Shown: positions 52,852 through 60,845 of the stretch, one piece after another
Position numbering within the stretch: the first letter of the stretch is position 1
How the letters are laid out: each line of letters begins with the position of its first letter
From: Treponema peruense
GTDB taxonomy: Bacteria; Spirochaetota; Spirochaetia; Treponematales; Treponemataceae
DNA: 64,000 nucleotides
Direction: 5' to 3'
Assembly: GCF_016117655.1 (NCBI RefSeq)
Contig: NZ_CP064936.1
Location: 1,426,001-1,490,000, forward strand
Notes under the pieces: model-generated
What the model was told of the DNA's origin: nothing
The model's database searches: none
The model's input: the letters and a program-made list of their open reading frames with translations, nothing else
Made by a program: the position numbers and the translations under genes

Positions 52852-53403
52852 TCACTGTTGAACAATATCCTTCGCCGTAAACCTTACGTCGCGGATCCGC
52901 GAACTGCTTAAAATATCATCATTTATCTGGTCACGTATCTGCTGGCGCAAAACTTCTTCATTTTGCGGTCTGAGTTCTACAGCAAGTTTTTCAGAGAAAA
53001 ATCTTCTTAAAAAATCTATAATCTCTATTCTTCTTGCCGTTATTTCTGCAGATGCAGCCTTGTCATCCTTTTTGTAACCAAGTGCAATTGTAACACTTAC
53101 GCTTGCAGGTACAGGGTCGCTTGTAGAAGTTCTTATCTGGTCAAGTGAAGTATACCAGTCGTAAGTTTCCCTCTGTACCGTATATTCTTCACTGTAGGGA
53201 ATAACAGTCTGTGACCTACCGCCTTTGTTAAGGACAATGGTTGTAATAACAACAATTGTAACGATAAGAATTACGGCAGCAATTCCGATAAGTATAAACT
53301 TCAGAAGCTGGGTAAAAGCACCCTTTGCGCCACTGTTTTTTGTTGCTGTGCCGCCACCAAGGTCTTCTCCACCCAAATCATCAGCTGCGTTTTCATCTGC
53401 CAT
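52852..53403 (-). CDS. fliL: FliL (basal-body-associated stator protein)
   Basis: A 183-residue single-pass protein. A Gly/acid-rich cytoplasmic tail is followed by one helix (LLKFILIGIAAVILIVTIVV) and a periplasmic stomatin-like domain with VTIALGYKKDDKAASAEITA and IEIIDFLRRFFSEKLAVELR. It supports the MotAB stator. GGAGG lies before the ATG, and a good promoter lies in the 81-nt gap after motB. Confidence 0.94.
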   Translation of the reverse strand: MADENAADDLGGEDLGGGTATKNSGAKGAFTQLLKFILIGIAAVILIVTIVVITTIVLNKGGRSQTVIPYSEEYTVQRETYDWYTSLDQIRTSTSDPVPASVSVTIALGYKKDDKAASAEITARRIEIIDFLRRFFSEKLAVELRPQNEEVLRQQIRDQINDDILSSSRIRDVRFTAKDIVQQ

Positions 53404-53454
53404 AGATTCCTCCGTATATTATTTAAATCCTTACTTTTTTATCGGTATTTTTAA

Positions 53455-53483
53455 ATTTTACCTTAGCATTGAATTGCAGTCAA
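53455..53483 (-). promoter_or_regulatory. Internal sigma70-type promoter before fliL
   Basis: TTGACT (53478-53483), a 17-nt spacer and TAAAAT (53455-53460) on the minus strand, starting right after the motB stop. The predicted start at about 53448 leaves a leader of about 45 nt with GGAGG before fliL. Confidence 0.6.
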
Positions 53484-53484
53484 A

Positions 53485-54207
53485 CTAAAAATGACCGTCA
53501 TCCAGAATAATGACATCCACACGGCGGTTGTATGCCCGTCCTTCTTCGGTGTCATTACTGAGTTTTGGCCTTGTGTTGGCATAACCGGCTATTGAAAACT
53601 GATTTTCGTCAACGCCAAAGTCGCACAGGTAATGCAGAACATTTGCGGCTCTTGCTGCAGAAAGTTCCCAGTTGCTTGCATAAGGACCTCCTGCCGCAAC
53701 AGGAGTATTGTCTGTATGTCCCTCTATGCGCCAGCGCTTTCCCTTGACTTCGGGAGCCGAAAAAAACGATGCCAGTTTCATGAGCATATCACGGGATGCT
53801 GCTATATTAAGTTCTGCACTGCCGCGCTCAAAGAAAGTGTCCGAAGCAAGCGAAATAATCAGACCGCGTTCGTCACTTGTAATTGTAATTTTGTTTGACT
53901 TTACCTCGGGCGCAAAACTGCTTATGGCTTTTTTCATTGCAGGTCCTAAAGCCTTGCCCTTTTCTATAGAAGGAAGAGCACTCACTATATTGCCGAGGTC
54001 TGCAAGAGTTCCGGGACTTACAGAGATTCCGCCGCCGGGATTATTGTTTGAAAGCGAAGCTGCGAGTGCTGCCATCTGAACGGCATCTGACTCTGAAGGA
54101 TCGTAAAGCATAACAAAGAAGCAGAGCATGAGTGTAATCATGTCTCCGTAGGTTCCCTGCCACGCGGTTGATGGTTTTGCAGGCTCTTTCTTTTCTCTTT
54201 TTCCCAT
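53485..54207 (-). CDS. motB: MotB (stator, peptidoglycan-binding subunit)
   Basis: A 240-residue stator protein. The plug/TM region WQGTYGDMITLMLCFFVMLY holds the ion-carrying aspartate (YGD). The C-terminal OmpA-like domain has RGSAELNIAASRDMLMKLAS, WRIEGHTDNTPVA and NWELSAARAANVLHYL for peptidoglycan anchoring. It pairs with MotA, whose gene ends 10 nt upstream. Confidence 0.96.
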   Translation of the reverse strand: MGKREKKEPAKPSTAWQGTYGDMITLMLCFFVMLYDPSESDAVQMAALAASLSNNNPGGGISVSPGTLADLGNIVSALPSIEKGKALGPAMKKAISSFAPEVKSNKITITSDERGLIISLASDTFFERGSAELNIAASRDMLMKLASFFSAPEVKGKRWRIEGHTDNTPVAAGGPYASNWELSAARAANVLHYLCDFGVDENQFSIAGYANTRPKLSNDTEEGRAYNRRVDVIILDDGHF

Positions 54208-54217
54208 CTAAAACACC

Positions 54218-55000
54218 TCAGTCTTTAAGAACGTCAGCCTCAATGGACTTGCGCGTTTTGGGATCAAGATAGGTAAGAAGCTTTTGTGCCAGAATACGCG
54301 GGTTGTCTCCCGACTGGATTGAAAGTATTCCCTCAAGAATCATCTCTTTTGAATTCATCTCGCATGAATTCTGCCAGATGAGTTTCGCAGCAAGAGGACC
54401 AAACAGCCAGTTTGCAAGCATTGATCCGTAAAGTGTCGTAATAAGGGCAACAGCCATGTTGGGACCAAGAGAACTTTTATCTTCAAGGTTATTCAACATA
54501 CCGATAAGACCGATAACTGTACCCATCATACCAAAACCAGGAGCGTATCCGGCCCATTGTATAACAATATTTGCCCATTCCATGTGGCGGCTTTCTGCCT
54601 GTGCCATTTCGTTTTCAAGGATTGCCCTTATCTGCGAGCCGTCGTTTCCGTCGACCATAAGTCTGAGCCCCTCCTTAAGGAACGGGTCATCAAGATCATC
54701 AAGACCTTCTTCAAGGGCAAGGATTCCTTCACGGCGGGCCTTTTCACTCAGTGCAACCATATTCTGCACGGCATTCTTTTCACCGTAATCGTATGTTTTG
54801 AAACACCTTCTGATAATACCGAAAATTCCCACAGCCTCATTCATAGGCGCACAAATCCAGAGCGAAAAATAAGATCCTCCGATTGTAACGAATATTGACG
54901 GAATATCAATAATACCCATGATGGATCCACCTGAAGTGAAAACACCGACCATCATCATGGCAAGTCCGCCGACGAAACCTATAATTGTTGCTATATCCAT
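54218..55000 (-). CDS. motA: MotA (stator, ion channel subunit)
   Basis: A 260-residue, four-helix stator protein. It opens IIGFVGGLAMMMVGVFTSGG, and the cytoplasmic loop reads ALSEKARREGILALEEGLDD (the conserved ARReGlLaLE). The channel helices are YAPGFGMMGTVIGLIGMLNN and AVALITTLYGSMLANWLFGP. The ion type cannot be read with certainty. It follows flbD by 32 nt. Confidence 0.97.
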   Translation of the reverse strand: MDIATIIGFVGGLAMMMVGVFTSGGSIMGIIDIPSIFVTIGGSYFSLWICAPMNEAVGIFGIIRRCFKTYDYGEKNAVQNMVALSEKARREGILALEEGLDDLDDPFLKEGLRLMVDGNDGSQIRAILENEMAQAESRHMEWANIVIQWAGYAPGFGMMGTVIGLIGMLNNLEDKSSLGPNMAVALITTLYGSMLANWLFGPLAAKLIWQNSCEMNSKEMILEGILSIQSGDNPRILAQKLLTYLDPKTRKSIEADVLKD

Positions 55001-55032
55001 TCAACGCTCCTGAACAAATTACCCAAAAACCC

Positions 55033-55230
55033 TTAGTCATCCTGCGAGTTTATGCCGATTTTTTTACGGTATTCAACTATGCGGGAAATTATCTCTTCGG
55101 GGGTTTCCTTCACGACAACACTCTTTCCTGAAAGCATTGTCAGAGTAAGATCCGGCCTGCACTCCATTGTTTCAATCTGATGCGGATTAACCCAATATTT
55201 TTTTCCGTTTAGCCGGGTAACTTCTATCAT
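55033..55230 (-). CDS. flbD: FlbD-like small flagellar protein
   Basis: A 65-residue protein, MIEVTRLNGKKYWVNPHQIE onward, with the family's LNG..y.iNp..IE and VVKETPEEIISRIVEYR. It is common between flgE and motA in spirochaetes and Gram-positive bacteria. Here it heads the operon: no flgE or flgD gene lies upstream. Its start codon lies 8 nt after a promoter -10 box, with no Shine-Dalgarno sequence. Confidence 0.9.
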   Translation of the reverse strand: MIEVTRLNGKKYWVNPHQIETMECRPDLTLTMLSGKSVVVKETPEEIISRIVEYRKKIGINSQDD

Positions 55231-55238
55231 ATCTTTAT

Positions 55239-55267
55239 ATAATGTACGGTATTGGCATAACCGTCAA
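55239..55267 (-). promoter_or_regulatory. Sigma70-type promoter of the flbD motility operon
   Basis: TTGACG (55262-55267), a 17-nt spacer and CATTAT (55239-55244) on the minus strand, then 8 nt to the flbD ATG. It predicts a leaderless message and early-class (not sigma28) transcription. An overlapping TTATAT gives a 19-nt spacer. Confidence 0.55.
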
Positions 55268-55381
55268 GTAGGTTTAGCGCAATTTCCAATTAATTTGTTC
55301 AACATAAAATTCTGTTATTAAACGTTGAATATAACAAGAATAATATTGTTTTTACATCAAAATGGGATTAACCTTGAAAAT

Positions 55382-56071
55382 ATGAAGAATGAGATATTGA
55401 TTATTGAAGACGTTCCTGAAATGTCACAGCTTATATGCATGTATCTGGAAAACTCCGGTTTTTCTACAACAGCCTGTGAAAATGCAGAAGCAGCACTTGA
55501 AAAGCTTTCTACCGGCTACCTTCCCGACCTTGTACTTCTGGACCTGAATCTTCCCGGAATGAGCGGTTTTGACTTTCTCAAAAAGTTCAGGGGTGAATAC
55601 AAAGCTTCAATTCCTGTAATAATCGTTTCGGCAAGAGACGCAGATGAAGATATAATTGCCGGTCTTGGTTTCGGAGCGGACGAATTTGTTACAAAGCCGT
55701 TCAGTCCCAAAGTTCTTGTGGCAAGGGTACAGGCAAAACTCAGCAGACTGAGCGCAACAGAGGCTACAGTAGAAGAAACGCTCCAGTTTGGCCCGTACAT
55801 GCTTTTCTGCAACAGTTGCGTACTTAAAAAAGGAAACCAGAAGATTCCTCTTTCTGCAAGGGAATACGATGTTCTGGAATACCTTGTTCGCCATGCAGGA
55901 GAGCCTGTAAGTCCCGAAGTAATTTACAACAATGTCTGGAAAACACAGTACGGTGACATAACTGCCGTTGCAGTTTACATCCAGAGACTCAGAAAAAAGA
56001 TTGAAGACGATCCTTCAAGACCAAGATACATTACAACAATGTTCGGAATGGGATACAGATTCGATAAATGA
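55382..56071 (+). CDS. OmpR-family response regulator
   Basis: A 229-residue two-component regulator. The receiver domain has acidic pocket IIEDVPEM, phosphorylation site LVLLDLNLPGMSG and switch residues IIVSARDAD and KPFSPK. The C-terminal winged helix includes LSAREYDVLEYLVRHAGEPV and VAVYIQRLRKKIEDDPSRPR. The ATG at 55382 starts the receiver fold; the in-frame TTG further upstream gives no domain. It overlaps the kinase gene by 4 nt and is divergent from the motility operon. Confidence 0.94.
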   Translation: MKNEILIIEDVPEMSQLICMYLENSGFSTTACENAEAALEKLSTGYLPDLVLLDLNLPGMSGFDFLKKFRGEYKASIPVIIVSARDADEDIIAGLGFGADEFVTKPFSPKVLVARVQAKLSRLSATEATVEETLQFGPYMLFCNSCVLKKGNQKIPLSAREYDVLEYLVRHAGEPVSPEVIYNNVWKTQYGDITAVAVYIQRLRKKIEDDPSRPRYITTMFGMGYRFDK

Positions 56072-57480
56072 AAATAAATTCGCAGTTCACGATTCTTATT
56101 GCAGGAATTCTATGCCTGCCGCTTCTGTGCATGCTGGTGCTTCCGGTTTACATGTACATGACTTCATCGCAGCGCTACCTTATGCAGAATTACAACGAAA
56201 TGAGAAACGTGAACCTGCAGAATTTAAGCGACAATGACTGGAACGAGATGAAAAAGCATCTCGAAAACACTCCCCCGAACACGCAGATTTTAATTTACTA
56301 CAATGACACCGCAATTATTTCCAATATGAAGGAGATAAAAAACGGAGCAAGACTAACCTCTGACAATCTGTTTGACTTTGTTCGTTCAACAAGCGGAATT
56401 TTTGACTACCAGTTCCGTGCAATATGTTTTGAAAGCAATGATTCAACAGGAAGGGATAACAACAAAGGTCTTGTCGTAAGCCGCTACCCCATTGCCGGTA
56501 ACAAAACAAAGCACAAACTGCCATTCTTCTTTCTGCCGATGTTCCTGTGCCTGATTGCATTTGAATCGTTTACAGTAATAATCGTAATTAAAATTTCAAA
56601 GTCAATTTCTGTTTCTATTCAGGATCTTGAAAAATCAATGCAGAAAATTGCCGACGGCGAACTTGATACCAAAATAGATATTCCCAAAAAAGGCCGGCGC
56701 TCGAACGAAATTACGTCTCTTATGGAAAACCTTGAACGCATGAGGGTTTCACTCAAAGACAATCAGGAAAGGCGCACAAAATTCATAATGGGAATAAGCC
56801 ACGACCTAAGGACACCGATTGCGCTTATAAAAGGATATACCGAAGCCATAACCGACGGCGTTGTAAGCGACATGGACAGCATTAAAAAAGCACTTTACAT
56901 AATCCACTCAAAAACCGACCAGTTTGAAAACATGATCAACGACCTTATAAATTACGTTAAACTCAGCAGCACGGACTGGAGAAAAACACTTGAACCGACA
57001 AGCCTTGAAGCCGTAATGAATGATTATGCAAAGAGCCTTGGACTTACTGCAGATGTATACAACAGGGGTATTTTTACTGAAGTCAAAATAGATCCGGAAC
57101 TAAAAATTCCACTGGACAGAAATCTTTTTAACCGTATGTTGGAAAACCTCTTCAGCAATGCACTGCGCTACACAAAAGAAGGTGACTCTATTACCGTAAG
57201 CGGTGTACAGACAAAAGATGACGTACGCATAACTGTAGCCGACACCGGATGCGGAATAGCACGCAAAGATCTTGACCACATTTATGACCTTTTCTACAGG
57301 GGAACAAGTTCACGCCGCGAAAAAGGATTTGGAATTGGTCTTTCTGTCGTTAAGACAATTGTTGACACAATGGACTGGAAAATTCAGGTTGACTCAGAAG
57401 AAGGCGAAGGAACAGTATTTACGATAATTATTCCGCTTTCGCAGCAGAACGAAAAAAAAGCTTTAGTTCAAACTGTATAG
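56068..57480 (+). CDS. Sensor histidine kinase
   Basis: A 470-residue membrane kinase. TM1 lies at about residues 8-31, an extracytoplasmic sensor at 32-150 and TM2 at about 151-175, followed by a HAMP segment (IADGELDTKIDIPKKGRRSN). The H-box GISHDLRTPIAL has His245. The N box is NLFSNALRYTKEGDS, and VADTGCGIARKD and GFGIGLSVVKTIV complete the ATP site. The sensor has no family I recognise, so the signal is unknown. Its 3' end overlaps the converging miaA gene by 53 nt. Confidence 0.94.
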   Translation: MKINSQFTILIAGILCLPLLCMLVLPVYMYMTSSQRYLMQNYNEMRNVNLQNLSDNDWNEMKKHLENTPPNTQILIYYNDTAIISNMKEIKNGARLTSDNLFDFVRSTSGIFDYQFRAICFESNDSTGRDNNKGLVVSRYPIAGNKTKHKLPFFFLPMFLCLIAFESFTVIIVIKISKSISVSIQDLEKSMQKIADGELDTKIDIPKKGRRSNEITSLMENLERMRVSLKDNQERRTKFIMGISHDLRTPIALIKGYTEAITDGVVSDMDSIKKALYIIHSKTDQFENMINDLINYVKLSSTDWRKTLEPTSLEAVMNDYAKSLGLTADVYNRGIFTEVKIDPELKIPLDRNLFNRMLENLFSNALRYTKEGDSITVSGVQTKDDVRITVADTGCGIARKDLDHIYDLFYRGTSSRREKGFGIGLSVVKTIVDTMDWKIQVDSEEGEGTVFTIIIPLSQQNEKKALVQTV

Positions 57481-58387
57481 CCTCTTCATCATCTGCACTG
57501 AATGTCTTTGCACCGGGAATTCCACGCATAAAGGTGTACTGTTTTTTTGCATAGTGCCTGCTGTCGAGTTTTATACGCTCTTTTATTTGTGCGGTGTTCA
57601 GGCCAGGTATAAAAAATTCACTGTACCCTATTGCCTTCATTCCGGGTGAGTCTGCTCCGTAACCTTTTTTTACAAGGGACCGCACTTCATCTTCAAGTCC
57701 TTCACTGAACATTTTTTCTACACGCTCATCTATTCTTGAAAAAAGTTCTTCCCTGGGACGGGTTAAAATAATTGTAAGAAAATCATATTGTTTTCTTGGT
57801 TCGGACGGAAGAGCAAACGAACTTAACGGACGGCCGCAGGTATAATAGACTTCGAGTGCGCGCAGAATTCTGTAGTTGTCATGGGGATTTATTCTTTTTG
57901 CTGACACGGGATCTGCGATAGTAAGTTCTGCATATAGGGATTGTGAACCTGATGATTCAAGACGCTGTTTGAGAGACTGTCTTATTGCAGGGTCGCTTGC
58001 AGGAGTTACAGGAAGTCCGAGCAGAAAATTTCTTATATAAAAGCCGGTGCCGCCTGCCAAAACGGGTATTTTTGAGCGGGAATATATGTCTTTGCACGCG
58101 CGGTCTGCATATTCAATAAACTCGCCTGCCCCAAACTGTTCTGAAGGGTCTGCAACATTTACAAGATGATAGGGAATCTGTTCCATTTCACCGGCGGAAG
58201 GTTTTGCGGTTCCGATGTTCATGCCGCGGTAAACGGACTGACTGTCTGCACTGATTATTTCTGCGCGGTCTTTAAAAACAGCAAGGCCGCCCTTACCGAA
58301 AGTTTTCTCGATTAAGGCGGTCTTTCCGCACGCAGTTGGTGCGAATATTACAACTACCGGTATTTTAGTGTCAGTTCTTGGGCGCAT
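57428..58387 (-). CDS. miaA: tRNA dimethylallyltransferase
   Basis: A 319-residue MiaA that prenylates A37 of tRNAs reading UNN codons. The P-loop region IFAPTACGKTALI differs from the usual GPTASGKT (Gly to Ala, Ser to Cys). IISADSQSVYRGMNIGTAKP, IPYHLVNVADP, LAGGTGFYIRNFLLGL and RKQYDFLTIILTRPREELFS are typical. The ATG at 58387 overlaps the rpoZ end by 17 nt; a longer in-frame start at 58432 adds a tail without family likeness. Its 3' end runs 53 nt into the kinase gene on the opposite strand. Confidence 0.93.
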   Translation of the reverse strand: MRPRTDTKIPVVVIFAPTACGKTALIEKTFGKGGLAVFKDRAEIISADSQSVYRGMNIGTAKPSAGEMEQIPYHLVNVADPSEQFGAGEFIEYADRACKDIYSRSKIPVLAGGTGFYIRNFLLGLPVTPASDPAIRQSLKQRLESSGSQSLYAELTIADPVSAKRINPHDNYRILRALEVYYTCGRPLSSFALPSEPRKQYDFLTIILTRPREELFSRIDERVEKMFSEGLEDEVRSLVKKGYGADSPGMKAIGYSEFFIPGLNTAQIKERIKLDSRHYAKKQYTFMRGIPGAKTFSADDEEAIQFELKLFFRSAAKAE

Positions 58388-58571
58388 CGATGCGGTACTG
58401 GACTTCTCCGGTAAAGAGCTGTCTGGCGGCAAGGCTTACTACCTTTCCGTCGTTCTCGTCTACAAGAGGATCCTTTATCATGGCGAGCTGATACGCACGG
58501 CGGCTTGCGGCTACCGTAATTTCGTACATTCCGCCCTTAAACTTTACCAATTCTTCAAGTGGAAATATCAT
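58371..58571 (-). CDS. rpoZ: RNA polymerase omega subunit
   Basis: A 66-residue omega subunit. YEITVAASRRAYQLAMIKDP is the conserved r..A..i.kRAyql core, followed by KVVSLAARQLFTGEVQYRID. The protein is short, without the C-terminal extension found in proteobacteria. GAGGGG lies before the ATG, and a strong promoter precedes it. miaA begins inside its 3' end. Confidence 0.9.
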   Translation of the reverse strand: MIFPLEELVKFKGGMYEITVAASRRAYQLAMIKDPLVDENDGKVVSLAARQLFTGEVQYRIDAPKN

Positions 58572-58600
58572 TTTTATTACCCCTCTATATAAGTCTGAAT

Positions 58601-58629
58601 ATTATAGCATTTTAAGAAAGATATGTCTA
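58601..58629 (-). promoter_or_regulatory. Sigma70-type promoter of rpoZ-miaA
   Basis: TAGACA (58624-58629), a 17-nt spacer and TATAAT (58601-58606) on the minus strand, the same boxes as the WbaP-like gene promoter. Here a leader of about 23 nt with GAGGGG follows, in contrast to the leaderless cases. Confidence 0.7.
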
Positions 58630-58637
58630 TATGAAAG

Positions 58638-58659
58638 ATGACGCAGAACCAGACGTCAT
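58638..58659 (-). terminator. Possible weak terminator after the Nudix gene
   Basis: ATGACG and CGTCAT form a 6-bp stem around a 10-nt loop, followed on the minus strand by CTTTCAT. It lacks a strong U tract. Confidence 0.3.
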
Positions 58660-58691
58660 GTTTTGGAAAAGATGCGTCTTATTGTGAAACT

Positions 58692-59114
58692 TCAATTGAA
58701 TAATGCATTTACCTTATCCAGAATGAGTTCATCTGCAGGGAGCCATTTTACAGTTTTCAAATTGTCTGCATTCAGCCATTTTGCATCTTCGGCTTCAAGC
58801 AAAGTAAGTTTTCCTTCGACAAGTTCACATCTAAAACATTCCATTTTTAAATGGAACTTGGGATAGTCCCATTCAACAGTCTGTATTTTTTCATGAACTT
58901 TAATTTTTGAATCAAGTTCTTCATGAATTTCGCGGATTAAAGCTTCTTCTGGAGTTTCAATTTCGTTGCCTGATTCATCGTGCTCGATTTTTCCGCCGGG
59001 AAATTCCCACCAGCCTTTGTAGTCTCCATAACCGCGGGCTGTTGCAAAAACTTCTTTTGTTCCGTCATCGGTTGTTCTGAAAATTACAGCTGCACTTACG
59101 TGAATATTTTTCAT
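58692..59114 (-). CDS. Nudix hydrolase, MutT-like
   Basis: A 140-residue Nudix-fold protein, probably a nucleoside-triphosphate pyrophosphatase. The Nudix box reads GGKIEHDESGNEI then ETPEEALIREIHEELD. Compared with MutT (GGKIEMGETPEQAVVREL) it carries six extra residues after GGKIE, and Asp replaces the usual final Gly after EEL. The catalytic REIHEE is intact. WWEFPGGK and WLPADELILDKV fit 8-oxo-dGTPase-type members. It has its own GAGGAAA ribosome-binding site and stands alone. Confidence 0.88.
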   Translation of the reverse strand: MKNIHVSAAVIFRTTDDGTKEVFATARGYGDYKGWWEFPGGKIEHDESGNEIETPEEALIREIHEELDSKIKVHEKIQTVEWDYPKFHLKMECFRCELVEGKLTLLEAEDAKWLNADNLKTVKWLPADELILDKVNALFN

Positions 59115-59224
59115 TTTGTTTCCTCTTCAATTTATTTTTTTGTAATTCTTTCCAATTCGACTGTAGAATGGGCATCAACTCCATAAATGGATGAGCAATA
59201 TTCATTTCTCCTATTTTAAAATAT

Positions 59225-60550
59225 TTACATATCTTCCATGCTTAAGCCTACAATATTAAATGTAAATCCGCTGACCTCAGATTTTGCAATAGCCTTAAAA
59301 TTCTCAGTCTTCTTTTCCAATAAATCCATATCAAGCTTTTTTGCCTGACGCTTTACTTCATATACATCGCAGGTCTTTTCCAATTCATTTACTGCAATTA
59401 TATCAATTTCATTTTCGCCTTTACGGTCCCACCAGCCGCCAATTCTTGTAAGCTCCTTTTCCTCGTTTATTTTTGCTGTGAAATACTGTTCCAGTGTTTT
59501 TCCTGTGAAAGTTTCATAATCCCGGAGAATTATTTTTTTCAGCAAATCAAGCTGACCAAGTTCAATAAGGCTTTGGTTTGCATTTATAAATCGGAAATAA
59601 AAACGTAAATAGCAGTCTGTAATCTGCCATCTGGCATTGCGGCTTTCTGACTTTGAAAAAACAGGTTTAATTGGTTTTATGACATTGAATTTTTCAGCAA
59701 GATTTGTAAGATAGGCTCCGGTATTTTTTTGAATTACTGAATCAATTTCATTCTGAGCAGTCAGTCCCCGTGAAATCAATGCAAGAATTGAAAAATAAAC
59801 TCCGTAGTCTTTTCCAATTTCTGATACAAGAATATCCTTACCGTCAATCAGAAATGGGGAAGTGATACCGGTAACATAGTCAATCATTTTTTCTTTTGTT
59901 ACGCTGCCGCTTTCCATGAGAAGAAATATATATTTTGCAACTCCACCGGAAAGCATATAAAGGCAAAGAAGATCTTCGCTTGTATATGACGGATTAAAAT
60001 CAGACAATATCTTTTTGCAGACAGAAGGAGTAAAAGGCTTAAGATTGATTTTTGCCGTAGAACGGCCAAAGAGAGGTTCCTTTGAATCTTCAAAGATTTT
60101 TATCATCATTGAATAAACAGAACCGCAAACTATGAGATTTATTTTTGATTGGTCTTTAGCGGCATCCCAGATATTTTGCATCTGGCTGAAAAAAGAAGAA
60201 TTGATTGATTGCAGATCCTGAAACTCATCAATTACAAGAATAAAATGTTCCTGCTTTGAATAGTTCATAACCTGCTCAAAAAGGTCTGCAAGTTTAGTAA
60301 TTTTTCCGAATATATTTAATCCAAGACTGTCAGACAAGGCTTTCTGCCACTGCTCACACAAGATGGTCTCTGAACTGCGGCTTGTAAAAAGATAGCAGCT
60401 TTTCTTATTGCCGATAAACTTCTTAAGCAATGCAGTTTTACCAATACGGCGGCGACCTGTCATAACAGTGAAATTAGCCGTTTTCATAGAATTAGTTTCT
60501 ATCTGTTCAAGAGCTTTAAGTTCATCCTTACGGTCATAAAATTTAGACAT
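59225..60550 (-). CDS. AAA ATPase with C-terminal PD-(D/E)XK-like domain (DUF234 type)
   Basis: A 441-residue protein of the archaeal-type ATPase family. Walker A is MTGRRRIGKTALLKKF, Walker B ILVIDEFQDLQSI. A winged-helix region follows at about 245-310 (ISRGLTAQNEIDSVIQKNTG). A C-terminal nuclease-like domain has ENEIDIIAVNELEKTCDVYE followed by VKRQ, which gives D...ExK. The family is scattered and mobile, with unknown function, often thought to be a defence or addiction element. GGAGG precedes the ATG. An 11-bp inverted repeat lies just upstream. Confidence 0.88.
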   Translation of the reverse strand: MSKFYDRKDELKALEQIETNSMKTANFTVMTGRRRIGKTALLKKFIGNKKSCYLFTSRSSETILCEQWQKALSDSLGLNIFGKITKLADLFEQVMNYSKQEHFILVIDEFQDLQSINSSFFSQMQNIWDAAKDQSKINLIVCGSVYSMMIKIFEDSKEPLFGRSTAKINLKPFTPSVCKKILSDFNPSYTSEDLLCLYMLSGGVAKYIFLLMESGSVTKEKMIDYVTGITSPFLIDGKDILVSEIGKDYGVYFSILALISRGLTAQNEIDSVIQKNTGAYLTNLAEKFNVIKPIKPVFSKSESRNARWQITDCYLRFYFRFINANQSLIELGQLDLLKKIILRDYETFTGKTLEQYFTAKINEEKELTRIGGWWDRKGENEIDIIAVNELEKTCDVYEVKRQAKKLDMDLLEKKTENFKAIAKSEVSGFTFNIVGLSMEDM

Positions 60551-60561
60551 ATCGCCTCCAG

Positions 60562-60598
60562 TATTTTAATAGTTATTAATTTAATGGCTATTAAAATA
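60562..60598. repeat. Inverted repeat upstream of the AAA ATPase gene
   Basis: TATTTTAATAG (60562-60572) and CTATTAAAATA (60588-60598) are perfect 11-bp arms around 15 nt. Their position just upstream of the ribosome-binding site of the minus-strand ATPase gene fits an operator. The rest of 60551-60763 holds no recognisable gene. Confidence 0.55.
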
Positions 60599-60763
60599 AT
60601 AACATACAATATGTTTTTTTTCAATCCTATTTCTCCTTAATTGGCGCAACGTTGTGACTTAAAAGATATGTATTGAAAAGTGTATACAAAAGAAATTGAT
60701 GCTGTAAAGAGTTCAGCATGACAGAGACTTTTATTAATGGATGAGCTAATAAAGAAAGAAGTC

Positions 60764-60793
60764 TTGACAGAAAGCTCTTTCAGACTGTATTTT
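60764..60793 (+). promoter_or_regulatory. Promoter of the ATPase-HU fusion gene
   Basis: Consensus TTGACA (60764-60769), an 18-nt spacer and TATTTT (60788-60793). The predicted start at about 60800 lies at the edge of the following inverted repeat. Confidence 0.55.
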
Positions 60794-60801
60794 ATAGTTA
60801 T

Positions 60802-60832
60802 GGCTAATTCCGAATCCTAATCGGAATTAGCC
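60802..60832. repeat. 12-bp perfect inverted repeat at the fusion gene start site
   Basis: GGCTAATTCCGA (60802-60813) and TCGGAATTAGCC (60821-60832) flank 7 nt. It ends 1-2 nt before the AAAGGA ribosome-binding site of the gene at 60846. It could be an operator at +1 or a 5' hairpin in the mRNA. Confidence 0.75.
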
Positions 60833-60845
60833 AAAGGAATAATTT

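Noticed and set aside
55325-55381. Leaderless start for the response regulator
   Set aside because: TTGTTT-17-TAACCT has the right position but the -10 is poor, so it was not counted with the leaderless set.
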